The notes under the pieces: model-generated
The model's database searches: none
What the model saw: only the letters and a program-made list of their open reading frames with translations
What the model was told of the DNA's origin: nothing
From: Bradyrhizobium sp. Rc3b
Lineage (GTDB): Bacteria > Pseudomonadota > Alphaproteobacteria > Rhizobiales > Xanthobacteraceae
Length of the DNA stretch: 62,828 nucleotides
Assembly (NCBI RefSeq): GCF_900114915.1
Contig: NZ_FOUS01000025.1
Location: 1 to 62,828 of the forward strand
Direction: 5' to 3'
Shown here: piece by piece, positions 8,296-15,709 of the stretch
How the letters are laid out: each line of letters begins with the position of its first letter
Numbering within the stretch: position 1 is the stretch's first letter
Program-made: the position numbers and the translations under genes

Positions 8296-8862
8296 CTACG
8301 CCTTGGCGCGGCCGACCTTGCCGGCAAAGTGCTTGCCGTTCAGCTTCTTCTTTTTCACGGACGCGGTTTTCGCGCCCGCCTTCTGCGCCTTGCGCTCCGT
8401 GCGCGCCTTCACCTTGGCGCGCTCGGCCCGCGCCTCGGCGCGCACCTTCTTGCGCTTCTTCTCGCAAGACTCGCACTTGCAACCGATCGGCTTCAGATAG
8501 GCTTTGAAATAGTCGGTGCCGTAATCGTAGTTGATCTCGTCACCCGGCTCGATGTTCCTGATGGCGCGGATGAAGACCTTGCGCTCGCGCGGCCGGACGT
8601 CGGACTCGGCATTGGGCCGGCAGGAATGGTTGATGTAGCGGGCGAGGTTCTTGCGCACCGAGCCGTCGATGGTCCAGCGGCCGTTGAGCTCGAACAGGTA
8701 CTTGTTCTCGATGTCGTCCTGCTCGGGGATCCGCGAATCCAGGATAGGTCCGAAATAGCGGATGATCCGGGTGCCCTTCTTGATCGGCTTGGTGGCGAAG
8801 AGGCCGAGCCCGGTCTTGGAGCGGCCGACGCGATAGGGTTTTTGCGAGGAGATGGCTGGCAT
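8296..8862 (-). CDS. SET-domain protein (lysine methyltransferase-like)
   Basis: 188 residues from ATG at 8862. The SET fold is complete: the SAM-binding GLGLFATKPIKKG strand near 20, RYINHSCRPNAES near 77, GDEINYDYG near 105 with the active-site Tyr, and a post-SET cysteine cluster (GCKCESC near 129) that would bind Zn. The last 55 residues are a Lys/Arg/Ala tail like eukaryotic linker histone tails. SET enzymes transfer methyl from SAM to protein lysines. The bacterial substrate is unknown, but a lysine-rich histone-like protein is encoded 760 bases away. An upstream ATG at 8904 adds 14 residues and is less likely. Confidence 0.9.
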   Translation of the reverse strand: MPAISSQKPYRVGRSKTGLGLFATKPIKKGTRIIRYFGPILDSRIPEQDDIENKYLFELNGRWTIDGSVRKNLARYINHSCRPNAESDVRPRERKVFIRAIRNIEPGDEINYDYGTDYFKAYLKPIGCKCESCEKKRKKVRAEARAERAKVKARTERKAQKAGAKTASVKKKKLNGKHFAGKVGRAKA

Positions 8863-9021
8863 GATCAAGTAAAGGAGGACGCGAACGAGGCTGGAAGAGC
8901 CCAAGCGAAGCCGCTCTTCTAGAACGATTCCGCGCCGCTGTCAGGTCTATCCCACCCCTGTTTGAACCTTGCCCACAATGAAGACGTCTGATGGTACGGA
9001 GTTCCCTACGATCGAAGCCTC

Positions 9022-9630
9022 ATGATGAACCGCGTCACCTGCATAGGCCTGGCTGTCTTGATGATCTGCATCGGCCTGAACAGCGCCGTCGCCCAATCCG
9101 TGGGCAGCACATACACCTCGACCGCGCCCAAGGATTGCCGCCAGATCGGCAAGCCCAACGAGCTCGACGGCAGCACGACGCGCATCTGTCCGGGCAAGAA
9201 CGGCCTCCTGGTGCTGATTGCCGAGGACGATCTTCGCGAAATCGTCTCGGTCGGCCGCAATCGCAAGCAAGCGGCCGAGGAACCGGCAGCCAAGGTCTGG
9301 TTCGCGCCGTTCAATTCGTCGGAGACCACGATCGAATGGCGCGCCGTGGGCGCAAAGCCGTTTGCGATCATCCAGCGCTGGCACATCGCCGATAACGCCG
9401 ATCCCGACAAGCAGGGCCGGCCCAACACCAAGGCCATGCTGGTCGTGACCCGGCTGCCGCCGGGCCCGGTCTGTCACGTCGCCTATGTCGATGCGATCGC
9501 CAATCCCACCGCCAACGAGCTTGCGCGCAAGGCTGCGGACGATTTCGCCCAAGGCTTTACCTGCGGCAAGGACGAGGTGAAGATCATCGGCACGCGCGGC
9601 CGCGCCGTCGAGCTGGCGACGATGCGCTAG
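9022..9630 (+). CDS. Secreted hypothetical protein
   Basis: 202 residues. A signal peptide spans residues 1-25 (CIGLAVLMICIGLNSAVAQS). The mature protein has paired cysteines (CRQIG ... RICPG and PVCHVAYVD ... FTCGKDE), which suggests disulfides in the periplasm, and alternating strands through the middle (IEWRAVGAKPFAIIQRWHI). Proteins of this kind are widespread in Bradyrhizobium without assigned role. It converges on the DUF6321 gene; the two frames overlap by four bases at their 3' ends. Confidence 0.75.
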   Translation: MMNRVTCIGLAVLMICIGLNSAVAQSVGSTYTSTAPKDCRQIGKPNELDGSTTRICPGKNGLLVLIAEDDLREIVSVGRNRKQAAEEPAAKVWFAPFNSSETTIEWRAVGAKPFAIIQRWHIADNADPDKQGRPNTKAMLVVTRLPPGPVCHVAYVDAIANPTANELARKAADDFAQGFTCGKDEVKIIGTRGRAVELATMR

Positions 9631-10259
9631 CCTCTCGCCTTGGCATGCCGATAGCGCGCCAGCAGCCGCTCTCCCTTCGCCGCGATGCGCCGTGCCGCCG
9701 CCACCGTCTTCGGAACCGGCTCGCCCCAGGCATGCGCTGACAGCGCGTGCCTGGTCGGCTGCCCCTTGGCATCGACCAGCGGCGGCAGTTTCGTGCGACC
9801 ATAGAAGCGCACGGCCCAGCTCCCTTTCCGCCGCATCTCCTGTGGCGTCATCTCCGACTCTTTCTTCGTGACGCCGGGCCGCAAATGGGCGCCCTGCTTG
9901 CGCGCAAACGCCTTGCGGCCCGTCGCGGTCAGGCCGCCGCGCGGATCTTTTTCGCGGCTGGATACGCTGCGCTTCCGGGACTTGGCCTTCTTCGCTGTGC
10001 GCTTGCGCGTCTTCTTCGCCGAAGCCTTCGACTTTGCTTTTGACGCTTTGGACTTTGAGCTCTTCTTCGCGGTCTTCTTCTTTGAAGTCTTCTTCGCTGC
10101 CATGCGCATGTTGTCCACGAGGTTGGGATAGCGGCGGCCGGCGCGGCGGGCGCGCGCCTTCGCCGCCGATTTCTGCGCGGGACTGAGATGCTTGGAGGCC
10201 TTGCCTGCCCGCTTGCGGGGATTCGAGCGTTTCCAGGGCGCGCGCGGTGTTCTTGCCAT
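9627..10259 (-). CDS. DUF6321 protein with histone H1-like N-terminus
   Basis: 210 residues. The first 110 are dominated by Lys, Ala, Ser and Arg in repeated AKK/SKK/TAKK units (MAAKKTSKKKTAKKSSKSKA), like bacterial histone H1 homologues that bind DNA. Residues 115-205 form the DUF6321 core: KDPRGGLTATGRKAFARKQG, RPGVTKKESEMTPQEMRRKG, AVRFYGR and HALSAHAWGEPVPKT. The core is conserved but uncharacterised. A nucleoid-associated role is inference from the basic tail. It lies about 760 bases from the SET-domain gene on the same strand. Confidence 0.85.
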   Translation of the reverse strand: MARTPRAPWKRSNPRKRAGKASKHLSPAQKSAAKARARRAGRRYPNLVDNMRMAAKKTSKKKTAKKSSKSKASKAKSKASAKKTRKRTAKKAKSRKRSVSSREKDPRGGLTATGRKAFARKQGAHLRPGVTKKESEMTPQEMRRKGSWAVRFYGRTKLPPLVDAKGQPTRHALSAHAWGEPVPKTVAAARRIAAKGERLLARYRHAKARG

Positions 10260-10307
10260 GCGGCGTCAACGCCTGACCACGGCAAGGGTTGCGTTTCGCG
10301 GTGGCGA

Positions 10308-11039
10308 TCAGGTGCCGGGCGGCTTCGCCGCGATGGGCGCCGTCAGCATCGCCTCCAGCAGGCGTTCGGCCGTCGTCCCCTCGGGCAGCCGCCCGAGGAT
10401 GTCCTCGAGCCGTCCATCGAGCAGCAGCATGGTGAAACCGTGCACCATCGACCAGGCGCGCGCGATCGCGGCGCCCTGGTTCAGCGTCAGCGCGTCTTCG
10501 CTGATCTGCTCCTGCCGCATCATGCCAATGGCGTTGGCAAGGCCCGCGAAGGAGGCTTCGGCGGCCTCGTGCAGCGAGGGTCTCGAATAATCCAGCCGCT
10601 CGGTGCGGAACATGATGCCGTACATGCCGGGATGCGCCTGCGCATAGGCGACATAGGCCTTCGGCCGCGCCAGCGCGCGCGCGAGCGGCGTGGTGGCGGC
10701 GTCGGACGACGAGGCCATCGCGGCGTTGAACTGGCGGAAGCCCACGGCCGCGAGTTCGCTGAGCAGGCCGGTGAGATCGCCGAAATGATGGGTCGGCGCG
10801 GCATGCGAGACGCCCGCCTCGCGCGCCACCGCGCGCAATGTGAGACCGGCGAGCCCGTCGCGTTCCAGCACCCGTTCGGCGGCCTGGAGCAGCGCCTCGC
10901 GCAGGGCGCCGTGATGATACGGCGACTCGGTCTTCGCGCTCGCCGAGCCGCGCCTTGGGCGCGATGCCGCACTCGACGTTGTCTTGCTGGGGGCACGCGC
11001 GCTTCGCGCCGTTTCGCTCTTGGGATCAGTCTTGGCCAT
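10308..11039 (-). CDS. TetR-family regulator of the oxygenase locus
   Basis: 243 residues from ATG at 11039; a TTG two codons upstream is possible. After a basic disordered leader the TetR DNA-binding domain begins at YHHGALREALLQAAERVL and contains the helix-turn-helix GLTLRAVAREAGVSHAAPTHHF (about 77-98). The C-terminal half (AHPGMYGIMFRTERL ... SMVHGFTMLLLDGRLEDIL) matches the TetR_C_33/WHG ligand-binding type. It is divergent from the carotenoid-oxygenase-like gene. Two copies of a near-perfect palindrome lie between them, one overlapping its own promoter, so it probably represses both itself and the oxygenase. The ligand is unknown. Confidence 0.92.
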   Translation of the reverse strand: MAKTDPKSETARSARAPSKTTSSAASRPRRGSASAKTESPYHHGALREALLQAAERVLERDGLAGLTLRAVAREAGVSHAAPTHHFGDLTGLLSELAAVGFRQFNAAMASSSDAATTPLARALARPKAYVAYAQAHPGMYGIMFRTERLDYSRPSLHEAAEASFAGLANAIGMMRQEQISEDALTLNQGAAIARAWSMVHGFTMLLLDGRLEDILGRLPEGTTAERLLEAMLTAPIAAKPPGT

Positions 11040-11045
11040 TTGCAA

Positions 11046-11074
11046 GCTATATGACGCAATATTGACAGTGTAAA
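11046..11074 (-). promoter_or_regulatory. Predicted leftward promoter of the TetR gene
   Basis: On the minus strand TTTACA (11069-11074) and TATAGC (11046-11051) are 17 bases apart. The expected start of transcription falls at or beside the ATG at 11039, so the message may be leaderless. The -35 lies inside operator copy 1. Confidence 0.5.
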
Positions 11075-11077
11075 GAT
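11059..11077. promoter_or_regulatory. TetR operator copy 1 (imperfect palindrome)
   Basis: Nineteen bases whose right half is GTAAAGAT and whose left half, ATATTGAC, matches the inverse at six of eight positions. The same half-site layout recurs at 12883-12901. It overlaps the TetR gene's own promoter. Confidence 0.72.
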
Positions 11078-11082
11078 TTCGC

Positions 11083-11111
11083 TTGACCGATGCGGCAATC
11101 GGCGCTATCTG
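11083..11111 (+). promoter_or_regulatory. Predicted promoter of the oxygenase gene
   Basis: TTGACC (11083-11088) and TATCTG (11106-11111) are separated by 17 bases. The -10 ends directly against operator copy 2, so a bound repressor would block initiation. The same arrangement with the same spacing is repeated at 12907-12935. Confidence 0.6.
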
Positions 11112-11130
11112 ATCTTTACGATGTAAAGAT
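11112..11130. promoter_or_regulatory. TetR operator copy 2 (perfect 8-bp arms)
   Basis: ATCTTTAC-GAT-GTAAAGAT, with perfect inverted arms around a three-base centre. The exact reverse complement occurs at 12935-12953. It lies between the -10 and the ribosome binding site of the oxygenase gene. Confidence 0.82.
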
Positions 11131-11145
11131 TAGGAGGGATACGCC

Positions 11146-12543
11146 GTGCAGCACGACGCCGTCGCCGAGCGCCGCAACAACATCGCGCCGATCCCGTTTG
11201 AAGCGGACGCGCCATTCCTGAAGATCATCGGCGAATTGCCGCGCGAGCTGCACGGCGTGCTCTATCGCAACGGTCCCAATCCGCAATTCGATTCCCCCGG
11301 CGCGCATTGGTTCGTCGGCGACGGCATGCTGCACGCCTTCCATCTCGAGAACGGCCGCGCCAGCTATCGCAACCGCTGGGTCCGCACGCCGAAATGGCTC
11401 GCCGAGCACGATGCCGGCCGCGCTTTGTTCGGCGGCTTCGGCCGCAAGCTGCCGGACGCGCCGGCTGATCTCACCGATGGCGGCGTCGCCAACACCAACA
11501 TCATCTTCCATGCCGGCAAGCTGCTGGCGCTGGAAGAAGCGCATCTGCCGACCGAGATCGAGCCGGGCACGCTGGCGACGCGCGGCTATCACAACTACCA
11601 GGGCCGCGTCGCCGGCAGCTTCACGGCGCACCCGAAGATCGATCCTGTGACCGGCGAGCTCGTGTTCTTCGGCTACAACGCGGCGGGGCCGCTGACGCCT
11701 GCCCTCTCCTACGGCTCGATCGATGCCGCCGGCAAGGCGACTCGCTTCGAGCGGTTCGAGGCGCCCTATGCCAGCATGGTGCACGACTTCATCGTCACCG
11801 CGAACCATGTGCTGTTTCCGATCCTGCCGATCACCGGCAGCATGGAGCGCGCGATGCGCGGGCAGCCGCCCTATGCCTGGGAGCCGGACAAGGGCGCCTA
11901 TGTCGGCGTGATGAAGCGGAGCGGCGCGGCAAAGGACATCGTCTGGTTTCGCGGTGAAGCCTGCTACGTCTTCCACATCATGAACGCGTGGGAGGACGAC
12001 AACCGCATCATCGCCGACGTCATGCAGTTCGAGGAAGCGCCGTTGTTTCCGCATCCCGACGGCCGGCCGACCGATCCGGAGAAGTCGCGCGCCCGGCACT
12101 GCCGCTGGACCTTCGATCTCTCAGGGAATACCGATCGCTTCCAGCAGACCTATCTCGACGATCTCACCGGCGAATTCCCGCGCATCGACGACCGCCACGC
12201 CGGGTTGAAAAATCGCCACGGCTGGTACGCATGCGCCAATCCGCGCCAGCCGATGTTCGGCGCGCTCTCCGGCGTCGTCCATGTCGACGGCAACGGAAGG
12301 CGTCTCGGCCATTATCTGCTGCCCGCCGGCGACACCATCTCCGAGCCAGTGTTCGTCGAGCGATCGAAGGATGCGGCTGAGGGCGATGGCTGGCTGCTCG
12401 CCGTGGTCTGGCGGGCGCGGGAGAACCGCAGCGACCTCGCCGTGTTCAATGCCACCGATGTCGAAGCGGGTCCCGTCGCGCTGGTGCAGCTCGGCCACCG
12501 CGTGCCCGACGGCTTTCACGGCAATTGGGTGGGAGCGCAGTAA
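11146..12543 (+). CDS. Carotenoid-cleavage-type oxygenase (RPE65/CCD family)
   Basis: 465 residues from a GTG start with AGGAGG nine bases upstream. The seven-bladed propeller family is clear from LHGVLYRNGPNPQF near the start, WFVGDGMLHAF, the four iron-binding histidines at about 162 (TAHPK), 213 (MVHDF), 277 (FHIMN) and 458 (FHGNW), and EDDNRIIADV. Members cleave a C=C bond in carotenoids, apocarotenoids, retinoids or stilbenes with Fe(II) and O2; the natural substrate here cannot be told. It is divergent from a TetR gene and preceded by two operators, so it is probably induced by its substrate or a product. A small membrane-protein gene follows. Confidence 0.93.
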   Translation: MQHDAVAERRNNIAPIPFEADAPFLKIIGELPRELHGVLYRNGPNPQFDSPGAHWFVGDGMLHAFHLENGRASYRNRWVRTPKWLAEHDAGRALFGGFGRKLPDAPADLTDGGVANTNIIFHAGKLLALEEAHLPTEIEPGTLATRGYHNYQGRVAGSFTAHPKIDPVTGELVFFGYNAAGPLTPALSYGSIDAAGKATRFERFEAPYASMVHDFIVTANHVLFPILPITGSMERAMRGQPPYAWEPDKGAYVGVMKRSGAAKDIVWFRGEACYVFHIMNAWEDDNRIIADVMQFEEAPLFPHPDGRPTDPEKSRARHCRWTFDLSGNTDRFQQTYLDDLTGEFPRIDDRHAGLKNRHGWYACANPRQPMFGALSGVVHVDGNGRRLGHYLLPAGDTISEPVFVERSKDAAEGDGWLLAVVWRARENRSDLAVFNATDVEAGPVALVQLGHRVPDGFHGNWVGAQ

Positions 12544-12559
12544 CTCCCGTCCTTCTGGG

Positions 12560-12577
12560 GCGCGCCACTTGGCGCGC
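12560..12577. terminator. Hairpin after the oxygenase gene
   Basis: GCGCGCC-ACTT-GGCGCGC, a 7-bp GC stem 17 bases after the stop codon. There is no T-run, so attenuation or mRNA protection is as likely as full termination. Confidence 0.4.
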
Positions 12578-12624
12578 GCCCGGAGCCACAGCACGGACGT
12601 GTCACCAAAGAGGCCCGTATCCAG

Positions 12625-12897
12625 ATGCCCTCAATCACCGCAGGCTTCCTCGCCATCCTCGCCCTGGTCTGCGTCGCGCTCACATTCGAAGTGATCCATC
12701 TGCGGCGGAGCGGCCAAGTCATCTTCAACGGCGGCATCTTCAACGGCGGCATCCTGCTCGCCCTTGGCCTCGCGATCGCCTGCGCGCTCCCCATTCTGTC
12801 GCGCCTGCCCTGGGCGGAATTGGCCGACGAGGCGTCCGACCAGGCCGTTGCCGCCCTTCATCTTTTGGAGGTTGCCTACGTTATTTTGACACTGTAA
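12625..12897 (+). CDS. Small hydrophobic protein downstream of the oxygenase
   Basis: 90 residues with two or three membrane segments (about 6-25, 38-62 and 75-90) and a duplicated motif IFNGGIFNGG in the middle. The start is weakly supported. The TAA stop at 12895-12897 lies inside the third TetR operator, so the end of this gene and the start of the next regulatory region are fused. It is probably read from the oxygenase promoter. No named family is recognised. Confidence 0.6.
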   Translation: MPSITAGFLAILALVCVALTFEVIHLRRSGQVIFNGGIFNGGILLALGLAIACALPILSRLPWAELADEASDQAVAALHLLEVAYVILTL

Positions 12898-12901
12898 AGA
12901 T
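12883..12901. promoter_or_regulatory. TetR operator copy 3 (imperfect palindrome)
   Basis: ATTTTGAC-ACT-GTAAAGAT: the same imperfect left half and perfect right half as copy 1. It overlaps the stop codon of the small hydrophobic protein gene. Confidence 0.7.
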
Positions 12902-12906
12902 TTCCC

Positions 12907-12935
12907 TTGACCCGACTTCGCCTCTGAATTATTGA
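12907..12935 (+). promoter_or_regulatory. Predicted promoter of the second TetR-controlled operon
   Basis: TTGACC (12907-12912) and TATTGA (12930-12935), spacer 17. The flanking sequence (AAAGATTTCCCTTGACCCGA) closely repeats that of the oxygenase promoter, as if the control region had been duplicated. Confidence 0.6.
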
Positions 12936-12953
12936 TCTTTACATCGTAAAGAT
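12935..12953. promoter_or_regulatory. TetR operator copy 4 (perfect arms)
   Basis: ATCTTTAC-ATC-GTAAAGAT, the exact reverse complement of copy 2. It sits between the predicted -10 and the start of the 12973 gene. Confidence 0.82.
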
Positions 12954-12972
12954 CGGCCTGACGAGATAGGCA

Positions 12973-13548
12973 ATGGCGATTTTCCTGATCCTTGCGCCCT
13001 ACGGCGCTTACAGCCTCCTGATGCTGGTGACGTCGGCCGCGATGAGCGTGTTCGTGGCCTCCGCGATCTGCCTCGGCACCGTCGCAATCGATGTGGCGCG
13101 CGGGCGCTCGGTGAAGACCCTGGCCGCAGGCTCGGCGATCGTGTTCGCCGCAATCGGCCTCTACCTCGTGCTGCTCGACCCGCAGCTCGGAACGCTCGGC
13201 GTCAAGCTGTCGGTCGATATCGGCATCTTCGTCATCTCGCTCGGCTCGCTGCTGGTCCGCCGTCCCTTCACGTTGCAATATGCGCTTGAAGCAGTGCCGG
13301 CCGAGACCGCGGCGATGCCCGGCTTTCTCTATGCCAATTACGTCATCACCGGCGCCTGGACCGTGGCCGCGCTGTTGATGGCGGCTGGCAATCTCGTGCT
13401 GCTCTACGTCCCCGGCCTGCCGCTCTGGTCGAGCCTTGCAGTCGCCTTCGCAGCCCGCAACAGCGCCATCTACTTCACAAAATGGTATCCCGAGTATCGC
13501 CAGATCAAGTACGGTACGCCTGCCCGCGCATTGCCCAACGCCCACTGA
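12973..13548 (+). CDS. Polytopic membrane protein of the TetR-controlled operon
   Basis: 191 residues with about five to six membrane segments (starting IFLILAPYGAYSLLMLVTSAA). A conserved-looking soluble stretch, RRPFTLQYALEAVPAE, is followed by another pair of spans and by IYFTKWYPEYRQIKYG near the end. It resembles uncharacterised proteobacterial membrane proteins found beside YciB-like genes; I cannot name a transport or enzyme role. It lies 12 bases upstream of the YciB-like gene and directly behind an operator pair identical in layout to that of the oxygenase, so it belongs to the same regulon. Confidence 0.78.
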   Translation: MAIFLILAPYGAYSLLMLVTSAAMSVFVASAICLGTVAIDVARGRSVKTLAAGSAIVFAAIGLYLVLLDPQLGTLGVKLSVDIGIFVISLGSLLVRRPFTLQYALEAVPAETAAMPGFLYANYVITGAWTVAALLMAAGNLVLLYVPGLPLWSSLAVAFAARNSAIYFTKWYPEYRQIKYGTPARALPNAH

Positions 13549-13560
13549 ACAGGATTGACG

Positions 13561-14115
13561 ATGAAGGACGTATTCGCCCGCCTCGGCTCCGATCTCTTCT
13601 CCGCCATCCTCTTCCTCGTCATTTATCTCGTCACCGACAACGTCATCCTGGCGACGTCGGTGGCGATCGCCGGCGCGATCGCGCAGGTGATCCACGCCCG
13701 CATCAAGGGCCAGCAACTCAACTACATGACGTATGCGAGCCTCGCGCTCGTCGTCGGACTGGGCGGGATCACACTGCTGACCAATGATCCCCGCTTCATG
13801 ATGGCAAAGCCTTCGATTGCGCATTTCGCCATCGGCGCGATCATGCTGAAGCGCGGCTGGATGCTGCGCTACATGCCGCCGATCGTCGTCGAGACCGTTC
13901 CGGAATATGTGACGGCTGCAGGCTATGCCTGGGCGCTGCTGATGTTCGTCATCGGCGTCGGCATGATCGTGGTCGCTTCCACGGGCGATCTGAAGCTGTG
14001 GGCCTTCTATCTCACGGTGGTCGCCGGCGGCGCCAAGATCCTCGCCTTTGCCGTGCAGTATGTCGTTCTAAGGCTCATCGTCACCAGCCGCCGGCGCGCT
14101 GCAGCCCGCGCTTAA
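13561..14115 (+). CDS. YciB/IspZ-like inner-membrane protein
   Basis: 184 residues from ATG at 13561 with AGGA upstream. Five hydrophobic segments are present, together with the YciB signature: TNDPRFMMAKPSIAHFAIGA and, near the end, the WAFYLTVVAGGAKILAF region. YciB (septation protein A) affects envelope and membrane-potential homeostasis in E. coli. This copy is a paralogue-like form placed under the TetR operators rather than in the usual ftsY/trp neighbourhood, so its job may differ. It forms an operon with the membrane protein before it. Confidence 0.8.
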   Translation: MKDVFARLGSDLFSAILFLVIYLVTDNVILATSVAIAGAIAQVIHARIKGQQLNYMTYASLALVVGLGGITLLTNDPRFMMAKPSIAHFAIGAIMLKRGWMLRYMPPIVVETVPEYVTAAGYAWALLMFVIGVGMIVVASTGDLKLWAFYLTVVAGGAKILAFAVQYVVLRLIVTSRRRAAARA

Positions 14116-14221
14116 ATGCCCTATCGCGGGGTTAGGCAGGAGCTGCGAGTTGGGTTATAGGCTCGCTTAAGGACTGGCCGCGGATCGTCGCGGTCCGCCG
14201 GGATTTGTTCGGGAGACGGGA

Positions 14222-14518
14222 ATGGCCGTAGACGGCAACTGGAATCTGACCATGACGACGCCGATGGGCGAGCGCCAGACCACGCTGAGCCTGAAGGCCG
14301 CCGGCGGCACGCTCACCGGCACGCAGCAGGCGGAAGGTAATACCACCGAAATTTTCGACGGCACCGTCTCCGGCGACAACGTCTCCTGGAAGGTCTCGAT
14401 CGACAAACCGATGCCGCTCACGCTCGAATTCACCGGGACCGTCTCCGGCGACAGCATCAACGGCGAGATGGGCATCGGCCCGATGGGCAGCTTCCCGTTC
14501 ACCGGCGCCCGCGCCTAA
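14222..14518 (+). CDS. Small all-beta hypothetical protein
   Basis: 98 residues without a signal peptide. The sequence alternates strands and turns (GNWNLTMTTPMGERQTTLSL, GGTLTGTQQ, VSWKVSI, LTLEFTGTVSGD, INGEMGIG), which predicts a small barrel such as a lipocalin-like or avidin-like fold. Repeated 'TGTVSGD'/'DGTVSGD' units are internal near-repeats. The family appears often in Bradyrhizobium without function. A GGGAGACGGGA stretch provides the ribosome binding site. Confidence 0.78.
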   Translation: MAVDGNWNLTMTTPMGERQTTLSLKAAGGTLTGTQQAEGNTTEIFDGTVSGDNVSWKVSIDKPMPLTLEFTGTVSGDSINGEMGIGPMGSFPFTGARA

Positions 14519-14532
14519 GGCCGCGCAGCATC

Positions 14533-15453
14533 ATGCGCGTGCTTCGTCTCATCGCGGCGACGATGCTGTGCGTCGCGACACAAGCGGCGCGCGCGGATGA
14601 CACCGAACCGGCGTGGCGCGCAAGCGCGCTCGCCCTGCTCCCGGCAGGCTATGTCGCCGGCGCCGCTTATCGAACCGATGGCTCGATGGGATATCTCGCG
14701 GTCTATCCGGCGACGTCGAACGATCCGAAAACACCGGCAAGTGTGTTCGCTGCGCGCCAGGCCCTCGTGGTCACGCTGACGCCGGATGCAACACGCGCCG
14801 TGTCAGCCGAGTTGAAGCCGCGCGCGGAGCCCGATCCCGACAATGACGAGACCGATTTCGCAAAGCTGCACGCCGATCTCGCCGCCGGACGTGCAAAGCT
14901 GCCCGAGGGCACCGAGCCCTGCAGTCTCGGCGCCTGGTCCGTCGACAAGGACCCTGCTGGCCTCAACGTGCGCGCCGAGCCGTCAGCGACGGCGCGTGTG
15001 CTCGGCACGCTGCCGCCGCCCTACCGCTTGAAGTTAGGCGGCGCCGAGAACACGCCCGACGGCGGCTGGCTCACCGAATTCCGCATCATCGGCTTCAAGA
15101 ACGGCTGGTTTCTGATCGAAGGTGCCAAGCCGCCGGGCAAGGACTACGAGGACGAGAAGAGATATCCGCGGAGCGCTCCCAAACCCTATGCCGGGCGCGG
15201 CTGGGTTGCGTCCAACAAGGTCGGCGCGAGCTACGCCAACGGCTACACACGCGCGGGCGGGCTGTTCCAGGCTCCCTTCGTTGATGCCAAATGGATGCCG
15301 GCCCAGCGCGAGCTCGGTGGCCCGATCGATGGTGACGGCGGCCCGAAGCGCCTCTTCGCCTGCAGCGGCTTCTGGGGTCTGGTCGAGAGCCATGACGGCG
15401 TCCGCGGCTGGTGGCGCGCGCTGTGCTCCAATCAGGTAACGAACTGCAGCTGA
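14533..15453 (+). CDS. Secreted SH3-like domain protein
   Basis: 306 residues with a signal peptide (RLIAATMLCVATQAARA). Residues 30-125 are acidic and unassigned. From about 137 an SH3b-like segment starts with DPAGLNVRAEPSATARVLGT and continues through GGWLTEFRIIGFKNGWFLIE to GRGWVASNKVG; the 'LNVR..PS..A.VLG' start is the typical bacterial SH3 strand. A C-terminal module with two Cys (FACSGFWGL ... CSNQVTNC) follows. Bacterial SH3 domains often bind peptidoglycan, so an envelope role is inferred. The gene is 14 bases after the small beta protein. Confidence 0.8.
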   Translation: MRVLRLIAATMLCVATQAARADDTEPAWRASALALLPAGYVAGAAYRTDGSMGYLAVYPATSNDPKTPASVFAARQALVVTLTPDATRAVSAELKPRAEPDPDNDETDFAKLHADLAAGRAKLPEGTEPCSLGAWSVDKDPAGLNVRAEPSATARVLGTLPPPYRLKLGGAENTPDGGWLTEFRIIGFKNGWFLIEGAKPPGKDYEDEKRYPRSAPKPYAGRGWVASNKVGASYANGYTRAGGLFQAPFVDAKWMPAQRELGGPIDGDGGPKRLFACSGFWGLVESHDGVRGWWRALCSNQVTNCS

Positions 15454-15510
15454 GTATTCTCCCTCGCCACGCAAGCGGCAGAGCAATGGCGCTTTGCGAG
15501 TCCCGAGAGC

Positions 15511-15648
15511 GCGCCTCGTCCTTCGAGACGACCGCTTCGCGGTCTCCTCAGGATGAGGCTAAGCAGCATCCGTGCTCGTTGAAACTACAGCCGCGCAGTC
15601 GGTCCTCATCCTGAGGGCCCGCCAACGGCGGGCGTCTCGAAGGATGGC
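15511..15648. repeat. Bradyrhizobium-type inverted repeat (GTCTCGAAGGATG family)
   Basis: The left arm 'cgtccttcgagacg ... ctcctcaggatgag' is answered by 'cctcatcctgagg ... cgtctcgaaggatgg', giving nested inverted arms over about 135 bases. This word pair is a widespread intergenic element in Bradyrhizobium. A different member lies at 54600-54746. Confidence 0.8.
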
Positions 15649-15709
15649 CACAGGCGAAATCGCTCACGCATGCGATTGTCCTGCCCGCATGCGGGGCGAG
15701 GTAAAAGGG

